Source: Telopea speciosissima (taxonomy: Eukaryota; Streptophyta; Magnoliopsida; Proteales; Proteaceae). Taken from it: a stretch of DNA of 64,000 nt. Shown piece after piece: positions 47,801 through 56,053 of the stretch (position 1 is its first letter; every line of letters starts with the position of its first letter). The stretch is from the NCBI RefSeq assembly GCF_018873765.1, contig NC_057925.1, positions 13,279,568-13,343,567 on the forward strand, written 5' to 3'. The position numbers and the translations under genes were made by a program. Below the pieces are notes generated by a model. That model was not told the DNA's origin, did not search any database, and saw only the letters and a list, made by a program, of their open reading frames with translations.

Positions 47801-49434
47801 CTAGCCCAGCAGACCTACTTACAAAAAGAATAAATATAAAGAACCAAAAATATCCCTCCTAGCCGACTTATACTAAAACATATTCTATTGACTAAAATAC
47901 CCCTAGTATCTCAACAATATATATATAGATAGATAGATAGTTATGCAACTTTACCACTTTTTCCCCTCAAATCTGTTTGACCAGTGATTTGAGCCGCACC
48001 AATCTGTTTTGATCAGTGATTTCAGAACTTTAAATCCCCAAAACTTGTTTCCTCCAACTCATATCAAAGAGAAAAACAAGTTTCCAAGGCCTTCGGTTGC
48101 TCTCAGTTTTGTATCTTAGTCACAGCTTCTGTGTTACCGGTTTAATGGAGCTGCGTCAAGTGTATCTTATCTGTATCGGTCTTGTCGGACTATATCTGTC
48201 CTGTATCAGACTGTATCAACTTGTATCGGTCGATACATTTTTTTTTTGCGCTTCCATCACTTAAAACTCTCTTCAAGTTGAATAATAGATGAATGTGGTA
48301 ATCAATTCAAGGGAAGGATAAAATAGTGAACTCCATCAGAACCCATTATTTAATATGTGAGATATTCAAAGAGTTTGGGTCAGTCAAAAATGGGAATGAC
48401 TCTTTATGGTATAGTGTATATGTTTTCTTAGCTATAAAGTTAAGAATGGAATGATTTGGATATTTGGTATTTGGTAATTCTAACAGCAGGGCTCTATTAT
48501 CTTCAATGAGATTAAGATTATGCACCCCTAGACTGTGATCTGAAATTAGATTTCATTAACTTTATCTATATAGATTTTTCTATTTATTATCTGTGGAAAC
48601 TTCCTAAGGTCTAACGAAGGTTCTATAATTATTTCATGAATATCTTTAGCTGGTGGAATGAAGGTTGCTTATTCGGCATGTGTATCAGCATTTATATGAT
48701 ACTGCATTTCTTCAGCTCCTGTTTGTGGACTGCATTTTCTTGATAAAATGTTAAATGAGAGAAGAAAGTGATGGCTAACATTTTTTTTAGAATTAATAGG
48801 ATTCTAAGAAGTCTAATGAGAATGTGCAAGTGGCCAGAATTAGTTTTGAATTATTTTCTGCGGAAGTTCTCGTCAGCCATACAAATTTTAGAAACCTAAT
48901 TTTCTTTAGTTTCTTACACTACCTAGACAAGCAACCATGTTTAACCCCCCCCAAAAAACCAACCATAGTCTAGAGGAAAAAGAATTTCAGATGGGAAAAA
49001 AGTACAGGAAAAGAATAACACAGTTTTTAACTTTCTATTTCCATTATTAGCTCAAGATGTGAACAAATCCTGGAGGAGAAAGAAAGCTAATGTGGAAATA
49101 ATTTGAATGCTGTTTTCATTTGTTATGAGCTTAAGCTGGTATCTTTGTCAATCTTTACCATGAACGAGTTTTTTCATCCAAAGAATGATAACAGATGATT
49201 ATATTTGTTTTAATTTATAAAGTGAAAAAAAGTGAAAAAAAAAGATGCTCATGTCTATTAATTCACTGACTTTTGGTTAATGGATGTAGTGGCAATTTAT
49301 TGGAGTGTTAACAGTAGTTTATCAGGGTATTTTTTTATTTTTCTCGTTGATTATGTCTGTAGGTCACACTCGTAAAAATGGTGAATGAGGCTACTGCAAA
49401 TATTCCTGATTGGGAACAGAATAGTACTGGCTGA
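29851..49434 (+). CDS. HPAT: Hydroxyproline O-arabinosyltransferase (HPAT/RDN type), 8 exons
   Basis: Transfers arabinose to hydroxyproline of secreted CLE-type peptides and extensins in the Golgi (family GT95). Exons, all with GT..AG borders and a continuous frame, are 29851-30267, 36055-36122, 36227-36428, 36764-36861, 36978-37047, 37184-37255, 37442-37555 and 49363-49434. The product has 370 residues, close to the family length of about 360. A single membrane anchor spans about residues 11-34 ([19 protein letters not shown]), as expected of a type II Golgi enzyme. Family signatures follow: [20 protein letters not shown] in exon 1, ILMAEPDH at about 164-171, [32 protein letters not shown], and the C-terminal [14 protein letters not shown]. 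Met7 is an alternative start. Intron 1 holds Copia A and intron 7 is 11.8 kb of nested transposons. No stop or frameshift is seen, so the gene looks intact; the join to the last exon rests on family similarity. Confidence 0.92.
30578..30786 (-). repeat. Copia A 3' LTR
   Basis: 209 bp, TG...CA. On the minus strand it carries 'gttataaatagaag', a likely TATA box. Confidence 0.85.
30794..32421 (-). pseudogene. Copia A reverse transcriptase and RNase H, broken
   Basis: The reverse transcriptase N-terminus is at 32421-32026 ([34 protein letters not shown]). The middle part, including the region expected to hold the catalytic Asp pair, is shattered by frame changes between 32025 and 31564. The C-terminal part is 31563-31039 ([29 protein letters not shown]) and RNase H is 31180-30794 ([20 protein letters not shown]). 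Not translatable as one polyprotein. Confidence 0.85.
32570..33720 (-). pseudogene. Copia A integrase region, broken
   Basis: The pre-integrase zinc-binding part (33719-33468) has [14 protein letters not shown] and [15 protein letters not shown]. The integrase core follows in other frames: [13 protein letters not shown] and [18 protein letters not shown] (33275-33093), where the Gly usual in a SDNGxEY motif is Ser. The C-terminal piece is at 32999-32787. Several frameshifts separate them. Confidence 0.8.
33825..34980 (-). pseudogene. Copia A gag and protease, frameshifted
   Basis: The gag core (34980-34525) contains [20 protein letters not shown] and [15 protein letters not shown]. After a frameshift near 34560 the second frame carries a CCHC knuckle ([14 protein letters not shown]), an arginine/glycine tract ([10 protein letters not shown]) and the protease motif [11 protein letters not shown]. 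Active copies have DSG at the protease active site; here the Ser is Phe, so this protease would be dead even without the frameshift. Confidence 0.85.
35723..35921 (-). repeat. Copia A 5' LTR
   Basis: 199 bp. Next to the primer-binding site at 35711-35722. Confidence 0.85.
37643..40370. other. HPAT intron 7, proximal part
   Basis: No coding sequence recognised. About 85 bp at 38388-38472 ('gattaatcccatatggaggt') is repeated at 42551-42635, just before the Copia B LTR. A 'ggctctgatgccaatt' near 38768 resembles a primer-binding site complement, so an old LTR element probably lies at 38780-39960, but its ends cannot be placed. Confidence 0.4.
40373..40562 (+). repeat. LTR-like sequence with TATA box
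   Basis: Starts 'tgttggaatatggg', contains 'tattataaataaatcg' near 40501 and ends '...ttcttcaca'. It precedes the interrupted ORF below. No partner copy was found. Confidence 0.35.
40573..42465 (+). pseudogene. Old ORF interrupted by a hAT element
   Basis: The frame upstream of 40800 ([20 protein letters not shown], then [20 protein letters not shown]) resumes after 42365. If 40801-42365 is skipped it reads on without a frame change through [20 protein letters not shown] to a stop near 42450. The family is not recognised; position after an LTR-like sequence suggests retrotransposon origin. The frame continuity supports a clean insertion. Confidence 0.5.
40801..42357. mobile_element. Non-autonomous hAT with a giant internal inverted repeat
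   Basis: A perfect 8-bp target duplication ATCTTGTG lies at 40793-40800 and 42358-42365. The element starts CAAGGTTCTAAAT and ends in the imperfect complement ...ATTAGAATCATG (10 of 13 matching). Inside, 41089-41435 and 41735-42112 are inverted copies about 350 bp long (for example 'caaataaggtttga' near 41420 against 'tcaaaccttatttg' near 41739), separated by about 300 bp. Outer parts are rich in 'gaaacc' and 'ggtttc'. No transposase is present. Confidence 0.8.
43467..44260. mobile_element. Small non-autonomous hAT inside Copia B
   Basis: A perfect 8-bp target duplication GTTGAGTG is at 43459-43466 and 44261-44268. Ends CATAGTATTCACGGCGTC and, from the other side, CAAAGTTGTCATGGCGTC match at 14 of 18 positions and resemble the termini of the 8499-13538 element. 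'GCCATGGCG' motifs recur near both ends. It has no transposase but contains three copies of 'ggcagaattgtaatt'-like sequence. Confidence 0.88.
44332..45430 (+). pseudogene. Copia B gag with start of protease, broken
   Basis: Begins near [20 protein letters not shown] and continues with [19 protein letters not shown]. The middle part (44644-44856) reads [20 protein letters not shown] and [20 protein letters not shown], typical of Copia gag. A CCHC knuckle [14 protein letters not shown] lies near 45090-45130. GGTGHMTG near 45400 is the end of a protease motif whose catalytic Asp is missing. Several stops and shifts occur. Confidence 0.8.
46325..46423 (+). mobile_element. tRNA-derived SINE
   Basis: A 99-bp insert is flanked by a perfect 14-bp target duplication AACTATGAAAAGAA (46311-46324 and 46424-46437). 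It has an A-box-like 'tgctcagttggcaaagacc' (46336 onward), a B-box-like 'gagttcaactcc' (46380-46391) and ends in about 12 A. Removing it restores the Copia C reading frame. These are the defining features of a plant tRNA-derived SINE. Confidence 0.85.
46721..46760 (+). mobile_element. 40-bp poly(A)-ended retroposed insertion
   Basis: Flanked by a perfect 10-bp repeat GACATTCAGC (46711-46720 and 46761-46770). The insert ends 'tattcaccc' plus about 11 A. It looks like the extreme 3' end of a SINE or LINE mobilised with target duplication. Confidence 0.75.
47616..47916 (-). repeat. Copia C 5' LTR
   Basis: 301 bp, TG...CA, next to a perfect primer-binding site. Confidence 0.8.
47917..49362. other. 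HPAT intron 7, distal part
   Basis: GATA-type microsatellite at 47921-47940, a 'tgtatcggtc' cluster at 48165-48240, otherwise unique-looking AT-rich intron. The polypyrimidine tract and 'tgtctgtag' before 49363 make a good acceptor. Confidence 0.5.
49363..49434 (+). CDS. HPAT: HPAT exon 8 (last exon)
   Basis: Encodes [15 protein letters not shown] followed by DWEQNSTG and a TGA at 49432-49434. The phase matches the donor at 37555 (both phase 0) and the sequence is the conserved HPAT C-terminus. It could not start a gene of its own: there is no ATG before the conserved part. Confidence 0.88.
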   Translation, partial: VTLVKMVNEATANIPDWEQNSTG

Positions 49435-50332
49435 GCTAGAAGATGAACTTGACAATCCTAATTTTTTGAACTTTCTTCTTACAGTGTATACCATAGGGAG
49501 ATATTTGTATACAAAGCACAAGGTAAATAGTTTGGAAATGAGAAAAGAAAGGTATGGAAAGAAAACAATCTGTATCAACATTTATTGATCACTACATTCT
49601 TCTCAATGCATTGTTACTTACCTTTTGTTCAGTTTTGTTTGATAATTACTCTTGGAAAGCTTCTTTCATTGGTTGTGCCAGGCAGGGGTTGCAATAATAA
49701 TTTTTCTTTTTACTGTTGATATTTGCATGGCAAGCTCTTTGATTTGTATATTTGGATATACTTTTTGGGAAAGAAACTAGTTTATTTCTGAGCAAAGCAG
49801 TCGTAATCGTGATCATTGGATCGTCTGACAGAAAGTATCAATAGATTCTTATGACTATATATATAGTATGGGTAAATTGGTGGAAGCTGATTCCCAACAA
49901 AACTGCTAGTTCACAAACCTAGGTTTTAATGAAGGGAAGAGGTTTACAGCAGGTGAACATCTTTTGTTCTTGTTGGAATGAAGCCCCTAAACATGTTAAA
50001 TTTCAATTTGATGGTAAGTGCTGACCATCAAAATCAGTTATATCCGATATTCAGATTTACTGGACCCTAACTTGACCTAGAAGCATACATTGTTTGTGTT
50101 AAAAATGAAAATTAAGTTTTAATAGTCCAGTTAAGAGGAAGGAATTATTTTAAGTAATCATCTTTCTATTGAGAACTCTCACACTGAAGCCCAAGTCAAG
50201 TTCCATGTTTTTAGGATTTCATTACATGTAAACCTTCTATTTAAATGTGGATGAAGTGAACCATGTCAGTAGATAGCATGGATCAATGACAGAGTACAGT
50301 GGGCCCAGACCCCAAAACAGGGGGGGAGAAAG
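49435..50332 (+). other. HPAT 3' UTR and downstream sequence
   Basis: No coding sequence. The polyadenylation site cannot be placed with certainty. Confidence 0.4.
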
Positions 50333-50376
50333 CAGTAGCCCATTTTACCCCAAAAAAAAAAAAAACAGTAGCCCAT
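50333..50376 (+). repeat. 22-bp poly(A)-ended insertion with target duplication
   Basis: CAGTAGCCCAT occurs at 50333-50343 and 50366-50376. Between them is only 'ttt' plus 'acccc' and about 14 A. It parallels the 46721-46760 insertion. Confidence 0.65.
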
Positions 50377-50429
50377 GAATAACCTTTTTTCCTATGAATT
50401 TTATTTTTATATAAACCCAAGGTTTTAGT

Positions 50430-50790
50430 TTCTGGTATTGGCATTCGTATTGGTCACTTCTGATACCGATACCGATACCAATCAACCGTATTGGGCCCAT
50501 TCCAATACCAAAAAACCACTTTTTGACTGTATTGACTGATACATATCAGTGTCGTGTTGGTATCAGTTGCCATCAATACCGGTACCAGCTGATACAGTAC
50601 CAATACCTAAATCCGATATGTATTGGTATTGGCCGTATCAGGCTGATTCCAATAAAAAAACTGTTTGGCTGATGCATATGGGTGCCATATTGGTATCGGT
50701 CACCATCAATACCATTACCCGCCGATCCGGTACTGATACCTAAATCAGATGCGTATCTGTATTGGCTACAGTACCAATACCTAAATCCAT
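50430..50790. repeat. GGTATCGG-type repeat with tandem duplication
   Basis: Rich in 'ggtattgg', 'gataccgata' and 'accaatac'. A unit of about 147 bp starting near 50502 ('ccaataccaaaaaacc') is repeated at about 50649 in diverged form. Confidence 0.55.
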
Positions 50791-52538
50791 AGATAATTCA
50801 CACTTTTTGCATACGATGATTGAAATGTAAGGGTAATTAAGCACATTTTCACAGGAGGGGAGGGTGGAGCGCTCTATCTCTTTCTCCCATTCCTTGAGTC
50901 TCTCTATCTGAGTTTCCGGAACCTTTGGAGCTGTATGAGTTGGAGGCAACCTAAGCTCCTCTTGTCGGCAGTCTCTTTCCTTTTCATCCCTTAATGTATC
51001 GATTAGTACTTTGCAGTAAAAGCTATAATCATATTCTTCTTTAATCCCATCTCTCTCTCTCGTTTTTTTTTTTTTATATTTAAATCCCATCCCTTTGAAT
51101 GTATGTGAAATCTTGGAAGTATCATGATGGAATCGCTTTCTCTAAAAGATTGACCTTGTAGGAAAGGAAGAAAACAATATGTATATCATACAGGAGGTTT
51201 AATATAGCAGATTATCCAAAAAAAAACACAGATGGATAAATAATTCAACATATCAAATAATGACAATTAAAAAAATGCATGTTTCACGTTGGAAACTGTC
51301 AAGAGACCATCTTATATCATTCTTATGTTGGTGTGGGTTTGTTCTGTATGTGACATCTGAGACTGCGAGGTCTGCCCCTATTTATTCCCATATGGTTCCA
51401 ATCAGGACTAACGAGTATCACTTGAGTTAAGTTTTGTATGAGACTTCAAAGGGTAAATTGAAACAAAGTGAGACTTTCGTTTGTGATGTGAATGTTCTAC
51501 AATAAGCCCACTGAAATGTTTAGTCCAATCGGCATATTAGATTCCCATAAAGTCAAATAATTCTTGTTCAAGTTAAGTATTGGTCTTAGATCATGATTCC
51601 TGATGGTCTGACATAATAAAAAAATGGCAAGAGATCGCTGTTTGGTCGTGTAGCTCTTGTATTAATGCAAATACCAACATCTGTTTGGATGAGATTTTTG
51701 AATTCACTAGGGCTGAACGGTTTTTTCGTGGACTCCTGTATGTCTAGGCATAGGAACCACGTGATCAAGCAGCTTTTTCCCCCTAAAAATTAGTTTAATT
51801 GTCAACTGTTTGGATTTTCGAAACCTTCACACTGATCCTAAAAGGTTAAGGGAAAAGGCTGGCAAGCGAGCGTGTGTCTCTTTGCCCCCCTTGAAATGAC
51901 CTCTTGACCCTCCTATATGATACCATGTCCCATGTCCCTATTGATGTCGCCCTAGCATGCGGCACATAAGCGGCATGCGTATTCCTCTCCCAAAAGTTAA
52001 AAGTACATCTACATTTTCTCAATTTCTTTTGGATTTTAGGGAAGGGGGGGGGGGGGAGGGGAGGCAGAATTCATGGAAGGAAGCCCCATTGACTACAAAA
52101 TCCTTTAAATATTGAAAATTCCTTTGATTTGATGTAAAAACTCTTCCATGTTTCTTGCTTTTTTTTGGTGTATTTGTGTTATTGTTCATGTGGATTTGAT
52201 ATAAAAACTCTCTTCTATATTTGGGTAATATAAGTTTAATCAAGGCTATATTGGCCCAAATTGACACTGAGAGGAGGGTGAATAAGAGTTAAATTATTTT
52301 TAAATTTTCTTCCAATTTTACCAATCATACATAATCATGTGCTCACCCACCTCACAACTAGATGAGGCCTACAAGCTTCAACAACTAGAGAAATATTACC
52401 AAAAGTGTCATTGTTCCAAGATCTCAAAACTTGCTTAACATATTTTAATTTCTGAGCAAAGATAATAAGAAGGCAAAATCTATCCCTAACCATAATATTC
52501 CAAGCCTGAGTATAACAAGAGATAGAAAATCACTACGA
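50791..52538. other. Intergenic sequence, no gene recognised
   Basis: Low-complexity runs (A at 51218, G at 52043-52055). Nothing coding supported. Confidence 0.4.
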
Positions 52539-52549
52539 GTAGCCCACAT

Positions 52550-52702
52550 GTAGCCGACCCCTTGCAGGGGGATGTTCCTGGGATGTTGCTTTGGCTACTG
52601 TTCATTACTTATTTTTCTTTTTATTTCTCTTTGCTACTATTGTCATAACCTCTTTTGGATCCATGTAGCCGACCTAGTCGGGATAAGGTTATGGTTGTTG
52701 TT
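52550..52702 (+). mobile_element. Truncated RTE-type LINE 3' end
   Basis: A 153-bp insert between perfect 11-bp duplications GTAGCCCACAT (52539-52549 and 52703-52713). It contains 'gtagccgaccccttgcaggg' and ends 'cgggataaggttatggttgt' followed by TTG repeats, the characteristic end of plant RTE-type LINEs. The phrase 'atgtagccgacc' occurs twice, so the insert has an internal partial duplication. Confidence 0.75.
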
Positions 52703-52713
52703 GTAGCCCACAT

Positions 52714-54583
52714 ATCAAAAAATTTGAATGACTTATTAGGTAACCATAAGTTTGATCGAATAATGAATACCCTATTATTATTACTACAAGAGGATTGATT
52801 ATGAATAAAATTTTAAAACTTGTATTTTATAACATTCATACCATAGCTTCATTTAATCCTCGAGAGGCTCCTCTAGAACAATATGTGCTTAAGAATTTTT
52901 CTTATGGGTAATTCGGAAAAGTCATAATATCTCCAAATTGAAAGAAAATTATCGAAATTGCTGGTGACTTGTATTGTTGTGGGTTTTAGGAAGGTGGAAA
53001 ATCTTAAGACTCCATCCACAATTCAAAAAGTTTCCATCTTTGGAGACCAATTAGATCAAATACAGAAAAATTGGTGTATAATATGGATATGAAATTTCTG
53101 GTTTACAATATTATATTGTTTTTTTTCATTTTTTTTTAATGATATACAATATTACATTGTTTTGGAAATGCTTTGTCTTTAATGTTGTTTGGATCATTTT
53201 TCTCTTCAAACCTCTCTAATTTCCTTTTGATCTCTAAATTGTATCACTTGAAGAGGACATAATGGGTTGATATACCACTGGGACATGGTCGACCTTTCCA
53301 TTTGACATTTGTTCCGCCATAAGTGAGTCCATTGGTCAATAGCCCTAGCCCTATTGCGGGTTGTGTCTATCGTATTTCGTCCTTGGTCCAATTCCTTCCT
53401 TTTATTCTCTCTCCATAAAAAAAAAAACCCTTTCCCTGTTTTTAAATAAAAGGTAAGCTTGTTGGGTTGGCCCTTAAACTGTTGAATATTCGTATCCGAT
53501 TATATTTGGATGGATACAGATAATATTCTATTCGTTGACATTTTTACCGTTTTGTTAATGAGGATTAAGGTTGAGACTTGAGAGTTCGGCAACTACCCTT
53601 TCTTCTACTCTTCTTAGGCTTTGATTTTTTTAGGTTTTTTATTTTTTATTTTATCTTGTATTTATTTTAATAGATATGTGATTCCATGCATCACAACGTA
53701 GAAAACAATATATATAAACCAATAGAAAATCTAGAAAAAGAATCACATTATCTTAACTTATTAAATTATAAAAATACATAAACTTAATTGGATAGACGGA
53801 CACAGATATATTTCATATATTTTATTTCCGTCGAATTGCAAAATAAATCGGATAATAATCGATCAGATAGGGGGATTATCATATTCATATCCGATTAGTT
53901 TTTGGACGGATTCAGATTCTCCTAAACAAATATAAACGCGGATCGAATACGAATTTTTGAATATCCGTTGACATCCTTACCTTCACTTTTCATCAAGAAT
54001 TTTTGACATAATGGATTAAAAAAAAAAATTGACATTTTCCTCGGCCAGTTTCCAAGTCTCTATGAGAGTCGGGAGACAAAGACGACTGATGGATCTACAA
54101 AGTAGGACCCAAATCTAGTGATGTGACAAAGCCAACCAAGACAAAGACAAACAACATACACATGAAATATCATCTTTCATTTTGACAGTCACAAGAGGCT
54201 GTATTCTGTTTCTTTCTTTTTGGATGGCAAACAGGGAAGGGGAGAAGAAACACAGGAACCCATAACAATATAAACAAATCTGTAAAGCTATTTTGCTTTA
54301 TATATCTTCTTCATTTCTTTTGTTCTTAAAAATTTAATCGACAGGAGATCAATTACAAATATAAATGACACCCTTGTGTTTTACCTTTCTAAAAGCTGGT
54401 CTTATGATAGATATTAAACATATGAAGTAAACTGCTCCAATGCCCATCAATGTACTTTCTCTTCAAACCACCTTTCACGTGACTTAGTGAGAAAGAATAT
54501 AAAAGGGGAGGGGAGGGGAGGGGAGGGGAGAGAGAGAATCTGACTCCCCTGATACAGTATTAGACAATAATCTGAATTTAGCT
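52714..54583. other. Intergenic, including CGGAT-rich repeat
   Basis: About 53480-53970 resembles 26551-26985 ('atccgattag', 'ggatcgaatacgaatttt', 'aatatccgttgacatcc') and is probably another degraded copy. A purine run 'ggggaggggagg' is at 54506-54530. Confidence 0.4.
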
Positions 54584-54732
54584 CGTCTCTAGGGAGCCCA
54601 GCACGCCCAGGATGCCACCAGTCATTGGGCTGGGATGCACACATCCTTAGGTGTGCACCGAGATGTGTGTAGCACAGCTCAATCGCTGAATGCCCCCTAG
54701 CAGTACCCTGGGCGCTGGGCTCCTTGGAGACG
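54584..54732. repeat. 149-bp inverted-repeat element
   Basis: Arms 'cgtctctagggagcccagca' (54584) and 'gcgctgggctccttggagacg' (ending 54732) are inverted copies. It looks like a hairpin MITE, but no target duplication was found. Confidence 0.5.
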
Positions 54733-55270
54733 ATCCTGATCCAATAATCCATGCTTAACACTGTCAGTATAGTGATGCAACTATTAAATAGAGTACTACC
54801 ATCTTCTATAGATTTTGATATTTCGGATCCTATGAACAAGCCTTGTAAGAAAAAAGCATGCAATATTTGCTAGGAAAGAAAGAGCATTTTAAGAATTATT
54901 TAAGTGATATTTAACTTTTTTTTTTTGTTTTGCTAAAAACCAACAAAAGAATATATTAGAGAAAACCATGGATGGTTCAGAGGATCCGAAATATAAAAAT
55001 CATCTTACATTAGGTCCCACGTTTGGATACGGTAAGGCAGTCATTGTGTGTATGGCTCAGCCTACACCGCTCAGGCCGCTATGGACAGCGTGCCATAGAA
55101 GATCTAGATCCGATCCCACTCTAATGCTCTTGGACCCACCCTCTTATTGGAAAACAGTGTATATTAGATGACTCCATTACACCTTTTTCTTTCTTTTGAA
55201 AAACTCCATTAGGCCGTAACTTCCATGTTCACTGATAAGCGTGTGGGGCTACTTCTCCTACAATCCTTTG

Positions 55271-55274
<4 letters not shown>

Positions 55275-55325
<51 letters not shown>
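55275..55325. repeat. (CT)n microsatellite
   Basis: About 25 uninterrupted CT units, roughly 700 bp upstream of the aspartic protease start codon. Confidence 0.9.
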
Positions 55326-55326
<1 letters not shown>

Positions 55327-55389
55327 AAGCCTGCAAATGAAATGAAAGTGGCCTAAAGTTACAAGATCCTCTTACGTGTTTATACAATT

Positions 55390-55725
55390 CCATTTAATTT
55401 AAGGGGGAGTGTTCTCCGTGGGGGACCGTGATGCACGGGGCCAATGATAGTGCACATGAAAGCATCTTGAGGGGGTGGAATTTCCTCTTTCATATAGGAG
55501 CGAGACAGTCATTTCACCCCTACTATGTTTGAACATGGGTGATATATTTTCTCCCACAAAAACTTTTATCCTTAATTTAAGGGAGAATGCATGTTTTCTG
55601 TGCCGCAGCGTAGGCTGTGCCCAGGCACATGAGCCTACCACTTAGGGGGGGCAGGATGGTCATTGCGCCCACCTCCATGTGTTTGGGTGCAGCCTACGCT
55701 GTAGCACAGAGAAGACCGCCCCTTA
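55390..55725. repeat. Two adjoining dispersed SINE-like repeats
   Basis: 55400-55570 matches 940-1130. 55583-55725 is a second type whose ends form an inverted repeat ('ctgtgccgcagcgtaggctg' against 'cagcctacgctgtagcacag', 18 of 20 pairing) around 'ggatggtcattgcgcc'. A weaker relative of this second type is near 26015-26110. Confidence 0.5.
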
Positions 55726-55981
55726 ATTTAATTACCACGCTTCTTAATCTTAGGTGAAGAGAAACAGTGAAACTATAGATCTAGCCCACACCATTCTAGA
55801 GAGAGATCCTGACATTGCCTACACTTCAGAAAAATAATATCACATGACCCTGTAAAGGAAAGGACAACACCATGAGAGTCTCATAGCCTTCCACCAAATT
55901 AAAGCAAATGGGATACAGTCTGTGTTACCTCACTATATTCTCCACTACTCTCCACTATGATTCATTTCCTCACTCACCCAC

Positions 55982-55989
55982 TATAAATA
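55982..55989 (+). promoter_or_regulatory. TATA box of the aspartic protease gene
   Basis: 'tataaata', 65 bp upstream of the ATG. This places transcription start near 56013 and gives a leader of about 40 bases. Confidence 0.75.
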
Positions 55990-56053
55990 AACACTTCTCC
56001 AAACACTCCCCACAATAAGCTAAAATCCTTCTACTCTTATCAAAGTTCCAACC

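Larger units (their letters stand above)
45600..47916 (-). mobile_element. Copia C: deleted Ty1/Copia element
   Basis: The 5' LTR (minus strand) is 47616-47916, TGTTAAGAAACC...CTCAACA in plus orientation. The adjoining primer-binding site at 47604-47615 is the perfect initiator tRNA-Met complement TGGTATCAGAGC. Gag follows (47210-46620), then reverse transcriptase N-terminal sequence with no protease or integrase between. The 3' end is lost near 45600. Two retroposed insertions (46325-46423, 46721-46760) lie in it. Confidence 0.85.

Noticed and set aside
49363..49588. A separate small gene at 49385-49588
   Set aside because: The open frame from 49385 is out of frame with the conserved HPAT C-terminus, which reads from 49363 to a stop at 49434.
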